A DNA stretch of 64,000 nt from Flavobacteriaceae bacterium UBA3591 (GTDB taxonomy: Bacteria > Bacteroidota > Bacteroidia > Flavobacteriales > Flavobacteriaceae). The stretch is from NCBI GenBank assembly GCA_002375695.1, contig DFMO01000015.1, positions 1 to 64,000 on the forward strand, read 5' to 3'. Both the position numbers and the translations under genes were made by a program. The notes beneath the pieces were generated by a model that did no database searches, was not told the DNA's origin, and saw nothing but the letters and a program-made list of their open reading frames with translations. Shown one piece after another: positions 26,038 to 35,547 of this stretch (position 1 is its first letter; every line of letters begins with the position of its first letter).

Positions 26038-26120
26038 ACCCGGGTGCTGGAATTGGTAGACAGGCATGGTTGAGGGCCATGTGTCCGTAGGGCGTGTGGG
26101 TTCAAGTCCCATCCCGGGTA
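26038..26120 (+). tRNA. tRNA-Leu (anticodon GAG)
   Basis: An 83-base class II tRNA: acceptor ACCCGGG/CCCGGGT, D arm with AATTGGTAGAC, anticodon stem CATGG/CCATG with loop TTGAGGG (anticodon GAG), long variable arm (TGTCCGTAGGGCG), T arm GTGGG/CCCAT with TTCAAGT, discriminator A. No CCA is encoded. Its first pair is A-T rather than the usual G-C. It has its own promoter. Confidence 0.96.
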
Positions 26121-26238
26121 CTATTTTTCTTTCCTATTTTTCCAAAACAGCCGTAAAAATGTTTAGCCTTTTTTGGAATTTTATAAACAATCTCACTTCT
26201 TTTTAGTACTTTTCACCTTTCTATAAAATATTCTAGGG

Positions 26239-27144
26239 GTGATTAAAACAGAATTTGGCATAAAGGATCTTGAGAATTTATCTAATGTAAAAGCTCACAC
26301 GATTAGAATTTGGGAAAAACGGTACAACTTACTACAGCCCGACCGTACCGATACAAACATTAGAAAATACAACCTAGACAACCTTAAAAAATTACTGAAT
26401 ATTGCCTACCTCTACAATGCAGGTTATAAAATTTCAAAATTAGCTAGTTTAGATGCCCAAGAAATACAATCGTTAATTCAAAGCAATGTTAATGGCGTAG
26501 ACTCACAATATGCTGTCAATATATTTAAATCGGCTATGTTTGAATTTGACGCCGAGTTATTCGAAACTACTTTAGAAAAGCTATTAAAAGAGAAGTCATT
26601 TCGAGAAGTTTTTACACAAATATTTACCCCACTTCTTAATGAGATGGGCATTTTATGGCACTCGGGCACAATAGACCCCTCGCACGAACACTTTATTTCT
26701 GAAAAGATAAAACACACCATAATTCAACATACCTACAAGGCAAAGCCGCATTCGCAAAAAGGATCCAATCTGCAATTTGTTTTATACCTTCCGTATAACG
26801 AAATACACGAAATAGGTTTGCTCTACGCCAATTATGAACTTCAATCTGCCGGATTTAACACCCTATATTTAGGACCAAATTTGGCTATGGAAAGTTTAAA
26901 TTATGTTACAAAAACAAAGACTAAAGTAATTTTTGTAGCATATTTTACAATTAAACCAGACGAAGATAACTTTAATGATTACTTGCAAAATTTTGAAAAA
27001 GAAATTACCTTAAACGATGCAAATGAACTTTGGGTGTTAGGTAGGAAGGCCGATAAAGTTTCTGTAAATAATAAGTACATTAAATGCTTTAAAGAGAGTA
27101 ATGAGTTTATAGCCGAAATAGATTCACTAGAAAAATCGCTTTAA
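26239..27144 (+). CDS. CarH/LitR-like MerR-family regulator with B12-binding domain
   Basis: A 301-residue cytoplasmic regulator. N-terminal MerR winged helix (about 5-70, IKDLENLSNVKAHTIRIWEK), a four-helix B12-cap domain (about 90-165) with the WX9EH motif (Trp140, Glu150-His151), and a B12-binding domain (about 178-300) with E188-x-H190-x-x-G193, the ExHxxG form of the cobalamin-ligand motif. In CarH, this set allows adenosylcobalamin binding and release of DNA by light, which induces carotenoid genes. Here the crt operon follows in the same direction after 106 bp. The start is GTG 26239; no ATG is near. Light control is inferred from motifs and context. Confidence 0.9.
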   Translation: MIKTEFGIKDLENLSNVKAHTIRIWEKRYNLLQPDRTDTNIRKYNLDNLKKLLNIAYLYNAGYKISKLASLDAQEIQSLIQSNVNGVDSQYAVNIFKSAMFEFDAELFETTLEKLLKEKSFREVFTQIFTPLLNEMGILWHSGTIDPSHEHFISEKIKHTIIQHTYKAKPHSQKGSNLQFVLYLPYNEIHEIGLLYANYELQSAGFNTLYLGPNLAMESLNYVTKTKTKVIFVAYFTIKPDEDNFNDYLQNFEKEITLNDANELWVLGRKADKVSVNNKYIKCFKESNEFIAEIDSLEKSL

Positions 27145-27236
27145 TAGACACCCTATTTATTAATATTTTCACAAAAAAATACAATTGTGTAAAAAATTCG
27201 CTGACTGAGTTTCATTTTTGTTTAAATAAAATGTAT

Positions 27237-27251
27237 TATTGTTAAACAATA
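27237..27251. promoter_or_regulatory. Candidate operator at the crtI start
   Basis: A perfect inverted repeat TATTGTT-A-AACAATA ends on the A of the crtI start codon. Its place between the CarH-like gene and crtI suggests an operator, perhaps for the CarH-like protein, but no second copy was found and the binding is not shown. Confidence 0.4.
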
Positions 27252-28714
27252 TGAAAGACATCGCAATTATTGGTTCCGGATTTTCCTCCTTGGCAGCAGC
27301 TTGTTATCTCGCCCAAGCCGGTCATTCAGCAACAATTTACGAGAAAAACAATACCATCGGGGGCCGTGCTAGGCAACTTAAAAAAGATGGTTTTACTTTT
27401 GACATGGGACCAACTTGGTATTGGATGCCCGATGTTTTTGAACGTTTTTTTAACGACTTCGGGAAAAAGCCTTCAGATTTTTACACGCTCGAAAAGTTAA
27501 ATCCAGCCTATCAAGTTTATTTTGGCAAAAACGACTCTATCACTATTGAAGACACCCTCGATAAAATTTGTGTTGCTTTTGAAAATGAAGAACCCGGCAG
27601 CTCTGTGAAATTGCGAAAGTTTATGGACCAGGCTTTGGATAACTACAATATTGCAATAAAAGACTTGGTTTACAGGCCCGGCGTTTCTCCACTCGAATTA
27701 GTTACTGTTGAAACGATGAAAAAAATAGGACAGTTTTTTAGTACTATCAGTAAAGATGTACGCAAAGAATTTACAAATCCTAAATTGATTTCAATTTTAG
27801 AATTTCCGGTGTTATTTTTAGGTGCAAAACCCTCCAAAACACCAGCGTTTTATAGCTTTATGAATTATGCCGATTTTGGCTTAGGAACATTTCATCCAAA
27901 AAGTGGCATGTATTCGGTAATATCAGGGATAAGCAAATTGGCCACCAATCTTGGCGTCACTATAAAGACCAATCAAAATGTAGAAAAGATTAACGTGAAA
28001 GATGGTGCGGCAAATTCAATAAATGTAAATGGTGAAGAAATAAAAGCAGATGTTGTTTTGAGCGGAGCAGACTATCACCACACCGAAAACTTGTTGGAGC
28101 AGCCCTTTCGGCAGTATTCAGAAAAATATTGGAGTGAGAAAACGTTTGCCCCTTCGGCACTTCTTTTTTACGTTGCCTTTAATAAACAATTAGAGAATGT
28201 AAATCATCACACGCTATTTTTTGACGTAGATTTTGAAAAGCATTCCAAAGAAATTTACGATGAGCCACAATGGCCCGAAGAACCATTATTTTACGCGAGT
28301 TTTCCTTCAAAAACAGACAAAAGTGTTGCGCCTAAAGAAAAGGAAGCGGGTATTTTTTTAATACCATTAGCACCGGGTATAGACGATATTCCCGAAATTA
28401 GAGATGAATATTTCGATATAATAATGAGTCGTTTTGAGAAGATTACAAATCAAGAAGCAAAAAAATACGTTATATTTAAAGAGTCTTTTTGTATAAATGA
28501 TTTTACTGCAGATTACAATAGCTACAAAGGAAACGCATATGGCTTGGCAAACACTCTGTTACAAACAGCGTTTCTACGACCAAAATTAAAAAGTGGAAAA
28601 GTAAAAAACCTATTTTTTACCGGCCAGTTAACCGTCCCTGGGCCAGGAGTGCCACCTGCATTAATTTCGGGAAAATTAGTGGCAGGTTTAATTGATAAAG
28701 AGATAAATTTATGA
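27251..28714 (+). CDS. crtI: Phytoene desaturase (CrtI type)
   Basis: FAD-dependent desaturase that converts phytoene to lycopene. The 487 residues start with the dinucleotide-binding GSGFSSLAAACYLAQAGH and end with the CrtI signature region (NLFFTGQLTVPGPGVPPALI). Length and order match bacterial CrtI. The start is ATG 27251; the longer frame from TTG 27239 lies in the candidate operator. Its stop overlaps the crtB start (ATGA), so the two are translationally coupled. Confidence 0.96.
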   Translation: MKDIAIIGSGFSSLAAACYLAQAGHSATIYEKNNTIGGRARQLKKDGFTFDMGPTWYWMPDVFERFFNDFGKKPSDFYTLEKLNPAYQVYFGKNDSITIEDTLDKICVAFENEEPGSSVKLRKFMDQALDNYNIAIKDLVYRPGVSPLELVTVETMKKIGQFFSTISKDVRKEFTNPKLISILEFPVLFLGAKPSKTPAFYSFMNYADFGLGTFHPKSGMYSVISGISKLATNLGVTIKTNQNVEKINVKDGAANSINVNGEEIKADVVLSGADYHHTENLLEQPFRQYSEKYWSEKTFAPSALLFYVAFNKQLENVNHHTLFFDVDFEKHSKEIYDEPQWPEEPLFYASFPSKTDKSVAPKEKEAGIFLIPLAPGIDDIPEIRDEYFDIIMSRFEKITNQEAKKYVIFKESFCINDFTADYNSYKGNAYGLANTLLQTAFLRPKLKSGKVKNLFFTGQLTVPGPGVPPALISGKLVAGLIDKEINL

Positions 28715-29553
28715 AAGAACTTTTTGATATAGTGTCACGATCTTGCAGCAAAAAAGTAACCGAAACTTACAGTACTTCATTTTCTCTGGCAACACGTATG
28801 TTAGGGCCCACAATTAGACAAGATATTTACAACATTTACGGTTTTGTAAGGTTTGCCGATGAAATTGTAGACTCATTTCACGATTACGATAAAGAATTGC
28901 TGTTTTCGCGATTTGAAAATGCTTTGGATGAAGCACTTTTAGACAAAATTAGTTTAAATCCAATTTTAAATTCGTTTCAAGAAACTGTTCACAAATACAA
29001 TATAGACAGAGCATTAATCAACGCGTTTATGCAAAGCATGCGGTTAGATTTAACCAAAAGCGTATACAAAACTACCGAAGAATTTAATCAATACATTTAC
29101 GGGTCGGCAGATGTTGTGGGCCTTATGTGCTTAAAAGTTTTTGTAAAAGGAGACGATAAAAAATTTATGGCGTTAAAAGAAGCTGCTATGAATCTTGGAT
29201 CGGCGTTTCAAAAGGTCAATTTTTTACGCGATTTAAAAGATGATTACGAAACTTTAAGTAGAACTTATTTTCCTAATACCAACTTAGATGCTTTAAATGA
29301 AGACTCTAAACTGGCGATAATTCAAGAAATAGAAGAAAATTTTAGTGCTGGATATAAGGGTATTCTGCAACTTCCGCGCGAAGCAAAATTTGGTGTTTTT
29401 GTAGCGTATCGATATTACAGACGGTTATTGAGAAAACTACAACAAACTCCCGCTATTGAAATTAAAAACGCGCGTATTCGCGTTCCGAATACTGAAAAAT
29501 TTGGATTGCTAACGCGGAGCTATGTAAAATATCAATTAAATTTGGTGAAATAG
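28711..29553 (+). CDS. crtB: Phytoene synthase
   Basis: Joins two geranylgeranyl diphosphates into phytoene. The 280 residues carry both Asp-rich motifs of the squalene/phytoene synthase family: DEIVD in YGFVRFADEIVDSF and DLKDD in VNFLRDLKDDYET. Overlaps crtI by 4 bp and precedes crtZ by 50 bp. Confidence 0.96.
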   Translation: MKELFDIVSRSCSKKVTETYSTSFSLATRMLGPTIRQDIYNIYGFVRFADEIVDSFHDYDKELLFSRFENALDEALLDKISLNPILNSFQETVHKYNIDRALINAFMQSMRLDLTKSVYKTTEEFNQYIYGSADVVGLMCLKVFVKGDDKKFMALKEAAMNLGSAFQKVNFLRDLKDDYETLSRTYFPNTNLDALNEDSKLAIIQEIEENFSAGYKGILQLPREAKFGVFVAYRYYRRLLRKLQQTPAIEIKNARIRVPNTEKFGLLTRSYVKYQLNLVK

Positions 29554-29603
29554 AATTTGTTACATTTCACCCGTAATTTTATAACCACAATTATTTTTAA
29601 AAA

Positions 29604-30053
29604 ATGACAATTGCTCTTTGGATATTAATTTTTATAGTAACCTTTTGTATCATGGAATTTATGGCGTGGTTTACCCATAAATATGTGATGCACGGTTTTT
29701 TATGGAAATTGCACAAAGATCACCATCACAAAGACCACAGCAGCTGGTGGGAACGAAATGATTTCTTTTTTATCTTTTACGCCTTGGTGAGCATTGGCTG
29801 TTTTATCGGATGGAATAATTACGATTTTTGGGCCGGACTGCCAATTGGCCTCGGCATTTTTGCTTATGGAGTGGCTTACTTTTTTGTTCACGATATATTT
29901 ATTCACCAACGGTTTAAAATGTTTAGGAATGCCAACAATTGGTATGCTCGCGGGATAAGACGCGCTCATAAAATACATCATAAACACTTGGGAAAAGAAA
30001 AAGGTGAATGCTTCGGGATGCTATTACCTCCGTTAAAATATTTTAAAAAATAA
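29604..30053 (+). CDS. crtZ: Beta-carotene hydroxylase (CrtZ type)
   Basis: Non-haem di-iron membrane hydroxylase that adds 3-hydroxyl groups to beta-carotene, giving zeaxanthin. The 149 residues have the His clusters of the family: HKYVMH, HKDHHHKDH, HDIFIHQRF and HKIHHKH, with four short hydrophobic helices. It lies between crtB and the cyclase gene (4-bp gap), consistent with a zeaxanthin product. Confidence 0.94.
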   Translation: MTIALWILIFIVTFCIMEFMAWFTHKYVMHGFLWKLHKDHHHKDHSSWWERNDFFFIFYALVSIGCFIGWNNYDFWAGLPIGLGIFAYGVAYFFVHDIFIHQRFKMFRNANNWYARGIRRAHKIHHKHLGKEKGECFGMLLPPLKYFKK

Positions 30054-30057
30054 CAAT

Positions 30058-30771
30058 ATGTGGCATTTGTATTTTCTGCTCAACATTGCTACGTTGAGCA
30101 TTCCTTTTATATTTAGTTTTCATCCAAAACTGAAATTTTATAAACTTTGGAAGTATTTTTTTCCCGCCACTTTTATAATGATGGCGTTTTTTATTCCGTG
30201 GGATATTATTTTTACACTAAACGGCTTTTGGGGGTTTAATGAAACGTATCTTTCTGGAATTAAGCTAGGAACGCTACCGGTGGAAGAATGGATGTTTTTT
30301 ATTTGTATTCCCTACGCTTGTCTCTTTACAGTGTATTCGTTTAAAAATTTAGTGCCGAAATTTTCTTTTTCAAATACAACTACATCTATTATTTACTACA
30401 CCTTGCAAACTGTTTTAATTGTAGCGTTAATCTATTTCTACGATAGATGGTATACAGCAGTAAATTTTGGATATGCCGTAGTATTATTGGCAATAGTTTA
30501 TAATTATAAGCGTGAAGCATTAAATACATTTTTACCCGTCTTTTTGGTTTTACTCATCCCATTTTTTATAGTGAATGGATTTTTAACAGGAAGTTGGATT
30601 GAAAATCAAGTAGTTTGGTACAACGATGCCGAAAATTTAGGGATTAGAATTGGCACAGTACCTATTGAAGATAGTATTTATGCCCTAACAATGCTACTCA
30701 CTGTTTATGTTTTAATGGAAAAGTTTAAAGAGAGCCAACCCGTAAAAGTCGATAAAGCCCGGAAAAAATAG
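30058..30771 (+). CDS. Lycopene cyclase, fused CrtYc/CrtYd type
   Basis: Membrane lycopene beta-cyclase of the fused heterodimer type found in Bacteroidota, archaea and fungi. The 237 residues contain two repeats, each with its signature: LGTLPVEEWMFF (about 75-86) and IGTVPIEDSIYALTM (about 200-214). About six to seven transmembrane helices are seen. As last crt gene in the operon it would convert lycopene to beta-carotene for the hydroxylase upstream. Confidence 0.93.
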   Translation: MWHLYFLLNIATLSIPFIFSFHPKLKFYKLWKYFFPATFIMMAFFIPWDIIFTLNGFWGFNETYLSGIKLGTLPVEEWMFFICIPYACLFTVYSFKNLVPKFSFSNTTTSIIYYTLQTVLIVALIYFYDRWYTAVNFGYAVVLLAIVYNYKREALNTFLPVFLVLLIPFFIVNGFLTGSWIENQVVWYNDAENLGIRIGTVPIEDSIYALTMLLTVYVLMEKFKESQPVKVDKARKK

Positions 30772-30881
30772 CAAAAACAATCGGTAAATTAACAACTTTA
30801 AAATTTGATATACAATAGGTTGTAAACGATACAACAAGTAAGTTTTTGTATTACATTTATTCCTTTAAACCACAATTGTAT

Positions 30882-31466
30882 ATGATTCATCCTAAAACTG
30901 AATTGAAATTTATAAGCAAAGAAGTTGGCTACGGAGTTGTAGCAACCGAATTTATACCTGCCGGAACCATTACTTGGGCACTAGATCAATTAGACCGAGA
31001 GTTTACCCCGACCAAACTAAAAAAAATGAACCTGCTTTATCAAAATATTTTAGAGACCTACTGTTATAGAAATAGAAAAGGCAATTACGTGCTTTGTTGG
31101 GATAACGGTCGGTTTGTAAACCACAGCTTTAAAAGTAATTGTATCTCAACAGCATATGATTTTGAAATAGCCGTTCGCGATATACAACCTGGCGAAGAGC
31201 TTACAGATGATTACGGGTATTTAAATATCTCTGAACCTTTTAAAGGAATAGACGAAGGCACCCGCCGAAAAACGGTTTATCCAGCCGATCTTGTTAAGTA
31301 TTACGGAGCCTGGGATAAGTTATTAATTAAAAACTTTCCAAAAATATTAGTTGTCGAACAACCTTTAAAACCCTTAATTACCACAAAAGTTTGGTGCAAT
31401 ATTGAAGCTATTTCGGCTGGTAAAATGGAGATGAAATCGATAAAAGAAAATTATTTCCCAGGATAA
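30882..31466 (+). CDS. SET-domain protein (putative lysine methyltransferase)
   Basis: A 194-residue protein with a SET fold: the N-terminal KEVGYGVVATEFIPAGTI strand, the AdoMet-binding and catalytic core RFVNHSFKSNCIS (about 81-93, the NHS motif), and AVRDIQPGEELTDDYGY (about 102-118), matching the E-E-L-T-x-D-Y-G of SET proteins. SET proteins methylate lysines; bacterial substrates are mostly unknown. The start is ATG 30882, since the longer frame from 30846 lies within the likely promoter. It follows the carotenoid operon after 110 bp and may be transcribed alone. Confidence 0.88.
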   Translation: MIHPKTELKFISKEVGYGVVATEFIPAGTITWALDQLDREFTPTKLKKMNLLYQNILETYCYRNRKGNYVLCWDNGRFVNHSFKSNCISTAYDFEIAVRDIQPGEELTDDYGYLNISEPFKGIDEGTRRKTVYPADLVKYYGAWDKLLIKNFPKILVVEQPLKPLITTKVWCNIEAISAGKMEMKSIKENYFPG

Positions 31467-31476
31467 AATTAAAACC

Positions 31477-32040
31477 TTATTCTCGAAGGAGCGCATCTAA
31501 CAGTGCATGCATTTTATCACTATTCCAATTGGCAACTCCTTCTTCATTTATAACGATTTCGCCTTTTTTAGATAGTAAATAAGTTGTTGGCAAAACGTTG
31601 GACTTTAACAACATTGGCGCTTCGTATTTCTGCAGGTACATAGGCAAATTGTATTCGTGTTTTTTAATAAATCGTTGTACATTCTTTCCCTTTTCTGAAG
31701 TCACAAAATAAAAATCTACCTTCCCTTGATATTTATTGTATAAATTTTGAAATGAAGGCATTTCGGCAACACAAGGTGGGCACCAAGTAGCCCAAAAATT
31801 TACCACACTAACTTTTCCTTCAGATGTTGCAAAATTTACTTTTTCGCCCTTTAAATTTTGAAGTTCCCAGTTGTAATCATTAAGCGTTTTTCTATCTTCT
31901 TTATCGGCTTCCGAAGGTGAAAAAGCAATTACACGCTGTACAAAAACTTGAATTGGCATACGGGTTTGCGGGATAATTAGAACTGCTAAAAACCCGAAAA
32001 ATAGGATGTTACTCCAATGTTTGCGTAAAAAGGCTTTCAT
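31477..32040 (-). CDS. TlpA-family thiol-disulfide protein
   Basis: A 187-residue membrane-anchored periplasmic thioredoxin-like protein. One N-terminal helix (about 11-27) and a TlpA/ResA domain with the active site WATWCPPCVAEMPSF. It probably keeps periplasmic thiols reduced or oxidised, for example in cytochrome c maturation, but the partner is unknown. Transcribed leftwards; a terminator separates it from the aconitase gene upstream. Confidence 0.9.
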   Translation of the reverse strand: MKAFLRKHWSNILFFGFLAVLIIPQTRMPIQVFVQRVIAFSPSEADKEDRKTLNDYNWELQNLKGEKVNFATSEGKVSVVNFWATWCPPCVAEMPSFQNLYNKYQGKVDFYFVTSEKGKNVQRFIKKHEYNLPMYLQKYEAPMLLKSNVLPTTYLLSKKGEIVINEEGVANWNSDKMHALLDALLRE

Positions 32041-32057
32041 AATTGTAAGGTATAAAA

Positions 32058-32090
32058 AAACCTAACAGATTTAAAAAATCTGTTAGGTTT
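32058..32090 (-). terminator. Terminator of the aconitase gene
   Basis: Fifteen-bp perfect stem AAACCTAACAGATTT / AAATCTGTTAGGTTT with a three-base loop, followed on the minus strand by a T-run. Confidence 0.92.
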
Positions 32091-32110
32091 AAATATTTAA
32101 AATAACAATG

Positions 32111-34375
32111 TTAAGCGTTTTGCTTCTTAATTAAATTTAACGCCGACCCTTCGCGGTACCATTTAATTTGAGCATCGTTATAGGTATGGTTTGCCAAAAT
32201 TGTATCCTTGCTACCATCTTTGTGTACCACTTCAATAGTAAGTGGTTTGTTAGGTGCAAAGTCTGCAATATCAACAAAGTTAAACGTATCATCCTCCTGA
32301 ATTAAATCGTAATCGGCTTCATTTGCAAATGTTAATCCTAACATTCCTTGTTTTTTAAGGTTGGTTTCGTGGATTCTAGCAAATGATTTAACAAGCACAG
32401 CTGCAACACCTAAAAATCGCGGTTGCATAGCAGCGTGTTCGCGCGAAGACCCTTCACCATAATTATGGTCACCCACAACAATGGTTTTAATGCCTTGTGC
32501 TTTATATTGACGTTGAACATCTGGCACACCGCCGTATTCACCCGTTAATTGATTTTTTACAAAGTTAGTTTGCTCGTTAAATGCATTAACAGCGCCAATT
32601 AAGGTGTTGTTAGCAATATTATCTAAATGCCCACGGTAACGCAACCAAGGACCCGCCATAGAAATGTGGTCTGTGGTACATTTTCCGAATGCTTTAATAA
32701 GCAATTTTACCCCTTGTAATTCTGCATCCTTAATAGGAACAAAAGGCTCTAATAATTGAAGACGCTCACTATCTGAAGCAACTTTCACCTCGACAGAACT
32801 TCCATCTTCGGTTGGCGCTAAATATCCGTTATCGTCTACAGCAAAACCTTTTGGAGGTAATTCTAAACCAACGGGTTCGTCCAGTTTTACTTCTTCGCCA
32901 TCTTCGTTTATTAAAGTATCGTTCATTGGGTCGAAATCCAAACGCCCTGCAATTGCAATGGCAGCCACCATTTCGGGAGAACCAACAAAGGCGTGAGTAT
33001 TTGGGTTACCATCGGCGCGTTTAGAGAAGTTTCTGTTAAAAGAATGTACAATAGTGTTCTTTTCATCCCCTTTTCTATCGCTTCTATCCCACTGCCCAAT
33101 ACACGGGCCACAAGCGTTTGTAAAAATAGTAGCGTCTAAGTTTTCAAAAACATCTAGTAATCCGTCGCGTTCGGCGGTATATCGAATTTGTTCTGACCCA
33201 GGGTTGATTCCGAAATCACTTTTCGACTTTAACTTTTTATCGATAGCTTGTTGTGCAATAGATGCTGCACGCGATAAATCTTCGTACGAAGAGTTTGTAC
33301 AACTACCTATTAGCCCCCAATCAACTTTTAAAGGCCAATCGTTTTTTCTCGCTTTTTCACCAAGCTCGCCAACAGGAGTTGCCAAATCTGGAGTAAATGG
33401 ACCATTTAAATGCGGACGTAATGTTGAAAGATCAATTTCAATTACTTGATCAAAATATTTTTCAGGATTTTCGTACACTTCATCATCACCCGTTAAATAG
33501 GGACGAATTTTATTTGCTTCATCGGCAATTTCATTTCTATCAGTAGCACGTAAAAAGCGCTCCATAGCATCGTCATAACCAAACGTAGAAGTTGTAGCTC
33601 CTATTTCGGCACCCATATTACAAATAGTTCCTTTTCCTGTACAAGAAAGATTTTTTGCACCCGGACCAAAATACTCAACAATAGCACCGGTACCCCCTTT
33701 TACAGTAAGAATACCCGCCACTTTAAGAATAACATCTTTTGAAGCTGTCCATCCGTTTAATTCGCCAGTTAATTTTACTCCAATTAACTTCGGAAATTTT
33801 AATTCCCACGGCATTCCGGCCATAACATCAACGGCATCGGCACCACCAACACCTACGGCAACCATACCTAAACCACCGGCATTTACCGTATGGCTATCGG
33901 TACCAATCATCATTCCGCCCGGGAAGGCATAGTTTTCTAAAACTACTTGGTGAATAATTCCGGCACCTGGTTTCCAAAATCCAATTCCGTACTTATTTGA
34001 AACAGATTCTAAAAAGTCAAAAACCTCGTTACTTGTTTCATTAGCACGTTGTAAATCTGGAGCAGCACCTTGTTTTGCTTGAATAAGGTGATCGCAATGT
34101 ACGGTTGTAGGCACAGCTACTGTTTTCTTTCCAGCTTGCATAAATTGCAGCAATGCCATTTGTGCAGTTGCATCTTGGCAAGCAATTCTATCTGGTGCAA
34201 AATCTACATAATCCTTTCCGCGTTGGAAAGCTGTAGTAGGTTTACCATCCCATAGATGCGAGTATAATATTTTTTCTGAAAGTGTAAGTGGTTTTCCCGT
34301 TATCTCACGCGCTTTGTCAACACGTTCGGCCATTTGGGAATAAACCTTTTTAATCATATCAATGTCAAAAGCCAT
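32111..34375 (-). CDS. acn: Aconitate hydratase (mitochondrial type)
   Basis: Iron-sulfur enzyme of the citric acid cycle that interconverts citrate and isocitrate. At 754 residues it matches the mitochondrial-type aconitase used in Bacteroidota. The three cluster cysteines are visible in GLIGSCTNSSYED and FTNACGPCIGQW. Further marks are MIGTDSHTVNAGG, GDHNYGEGSSREHAAMQPR (swivel domain) and CTTDHISMAGPW. Monocistronic, leftwards, with its own terminator; the 206-bp upstream gap is AT-rich with no clear element. Confidence 0.97.
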   Translation of the reverse strand: MAFDIDMIKKVYSQMAERVDKAREITGKPLTLSEKILYSHLWDGKPTTAFQRGKDYVDFAPDRIACQDATAQMALLQFMQAGKKTVAVPTTVHCDHLIQAKQGAAPDLQRANETSNEVFDFLESVSNKYGIGFWKPGAGIIHQVVLENYAFPGGMMIGTDSHTVNAGGLGMVAVGVGGADAVDVMAGMPWELKFPKLIGVKLTGELNGWTASKDVILKVAGILTVKGGTGAIVEYFGPGAKNLSCTGKGTICNMGAEIGATTSTFGYDDAMERFLRATDRNEIADEANKIRPYLTGDDEVYENPEKYFDQVIEIDLSTLRPHLNGPFTPDLATPVGELGEKARKNDWPLKVDWGLIGSCTNSSYEDLSRAASIAQQAIDKKLKSKSDFGINPGSEQIRYTAERDGLLDVFENLDATIFTNACGPCIGQWDRSDRKGDEKNTIVHSFNRNFSKRADGNPNTHAFVGSPEMVAAIAIAGRLDFDPMNDTLINEDGEEVKLDEPVGLELPPKGFAVDDNGYLAPTEDGSSVEVKVASDSERLQLLEPFVPIKDAELQGVKLLIKAFGKCTTDHISMAGPWLRYRGHLDNIANNTLIGAVNAFNEQTNFVKNQLTGEYGGVPDVQRQYKAQGIKTIVVGDHNYGEGSSREHAAMQPRFLGVAAVLVKSFARIHETNLKKQGMLGLTFANEADYDLIQEDDTFNFVDIADFAPNKPLTIEVVHKDGSKDTILANHTYNDAQIKWYREGSALNLIKKQNA

Positions 34376-34581
34376 AGTTCTATTTTTTGTAGATGCGAAA
34401 TTACAAAATTTTATAATATTTAAAAAGTATATAATGAAGTTGCTTATTTAATGAATATAATTCACTAAATAACAAGATTTATTAAATAAAATTGCGAAAT
34501 TGCTAATTTTAGATAACTAAAATTAAGAAATCCAAAATATTAGAGGGATATTTTAAAGCCTATTAATTAGTACTTAAATTA

Positions 34582-35535
34582 TTAAAACAAACTTCTAATA
34601 ATTTCTTCAATACTTAATCCTTCTGCCTCTGCTTTATAGTTTTTAATTAGCCTGTGGCGTAAAATTCCAATGGCAACTTTTTGAACATCTTCAATATCTG
34701 GCGAAAACTTACCGTGAATAGCTGCGTGAGTTTTTGCCGCCAAAATTAGATTTTGCGATGCCCGTGGGCCGGCGCCCCAATCTATATAATTATTTACAAT
34801 TTGTGGCGTAGTTGCACTCTTTGGCCGTGTTTTGCCTACTAAAGAAACAGCGTATTCAATAACATTATCGGCTACGGGTATTCTACGTATTAATTTTTGA
34901 AAATCTATTATTTCTTCAGCAGTAAAGAGGGCGTTAACCCCTTTTGTTTCGCCAACAGTAGTTTGTTTAACAACTTCAACCTCTTCATTAAAAGATGGAT
35001 ATTCTAAATTTATGGCAAACATAAAACGGTCTAACTGCGCTTCGGGTAATGGGTAGGTTCCTTCTTGCTCAATAGGGTTTTGTGTAGCTAACACAAAGTA
35101 AGGTAAATCTAATTTGTAATGATGCCCAGCCACTGTAACGGCACGTTCTTGCATAGCTTCCAAAAGTGCAGCCTGTGTTTTGGGTGGAGTTCGGTTAATT
35201 TCATCTGCAAGAATAATATTTGCAAAAATGGGGCCTTTTATAAATTTAAACTCCCTGTTTTGATTGAGAATTTCAGACCCTAAAATATCACTCGGCATTA
35301 AATCTGGCGTAAATTGAATACGCTTAAATTTTAGGCCTAAAGATTGGGCAACGGTGTTTACAAGTAAGGTTTTGGCCAAGCCGGGAACCCCAATTAACAA
35401 GGCGTGACCGCCAGAAAAAATGGAAAGCAACACTTGTTCAACCACTTCGTCTTGGCCTACAATTACTTTTTTTATTTCTTGTTTAAGGGCGTTATATTTA
35501 GAAACTAATTGCTTAACCGCTGCTACGTCTGACAT
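34582..35535 (-). CDS. MoxR-family AAA+ ATPase
   Basis: A 317-residue chaperone-like ATPase with Walker A (LLIGVPGLAKTLLVN), Walker B (IILADEINRTPPKTQ), sensor 1 (YFVLATQNPIEQEGTYPL), and the MoxR arginine-finger region EAQLDRFMF. MoxR proteins usually work with VWA-domain proteins in protein-complex maturation; none is visible in the window. It lies 12 bp after the SurA-like gene, hence the end of the folding-factor operon. The start is ATG 35535 rather than the in-frame TTG 35547. Confidence 0.94.
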   Translation of the reverse strand: MSDVAAVKQLVSKYNALKQEIKKVIVGQDEVVEQVLLSIFSGGHALLIGVPGLAKTLLVNTVAQSLGLKFKRIQFTPDLMPSDILGSEILNQNREFKFIKGPIFANIILADEINRTPPKTQAALLEAMQERAVTVAGHHYKLDLPYFVLATQNPIEQEGTYPLPEAQLDRFMFAINLEYPSFNEEVEVVKQTTVGETKGVNALFTAEEIIDFQKLIRRIPVADNVIEYAVSLVGKTRPKSATTPQIVNNYIDWGAGPRASQNLILAAKTHAAIHGKFSPDIEDVQKVAIGILRHRLIKNYKAEAEGLSIEEIIRSLF

Positions 35536-35547
35536 ATTTTTGTACAA

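Noticed and set aside
25908..26105. 65-codon leftward ORF over tRNA-Leu
   Set aside because: Antisense to the tRNA and its promoter, no protein features.
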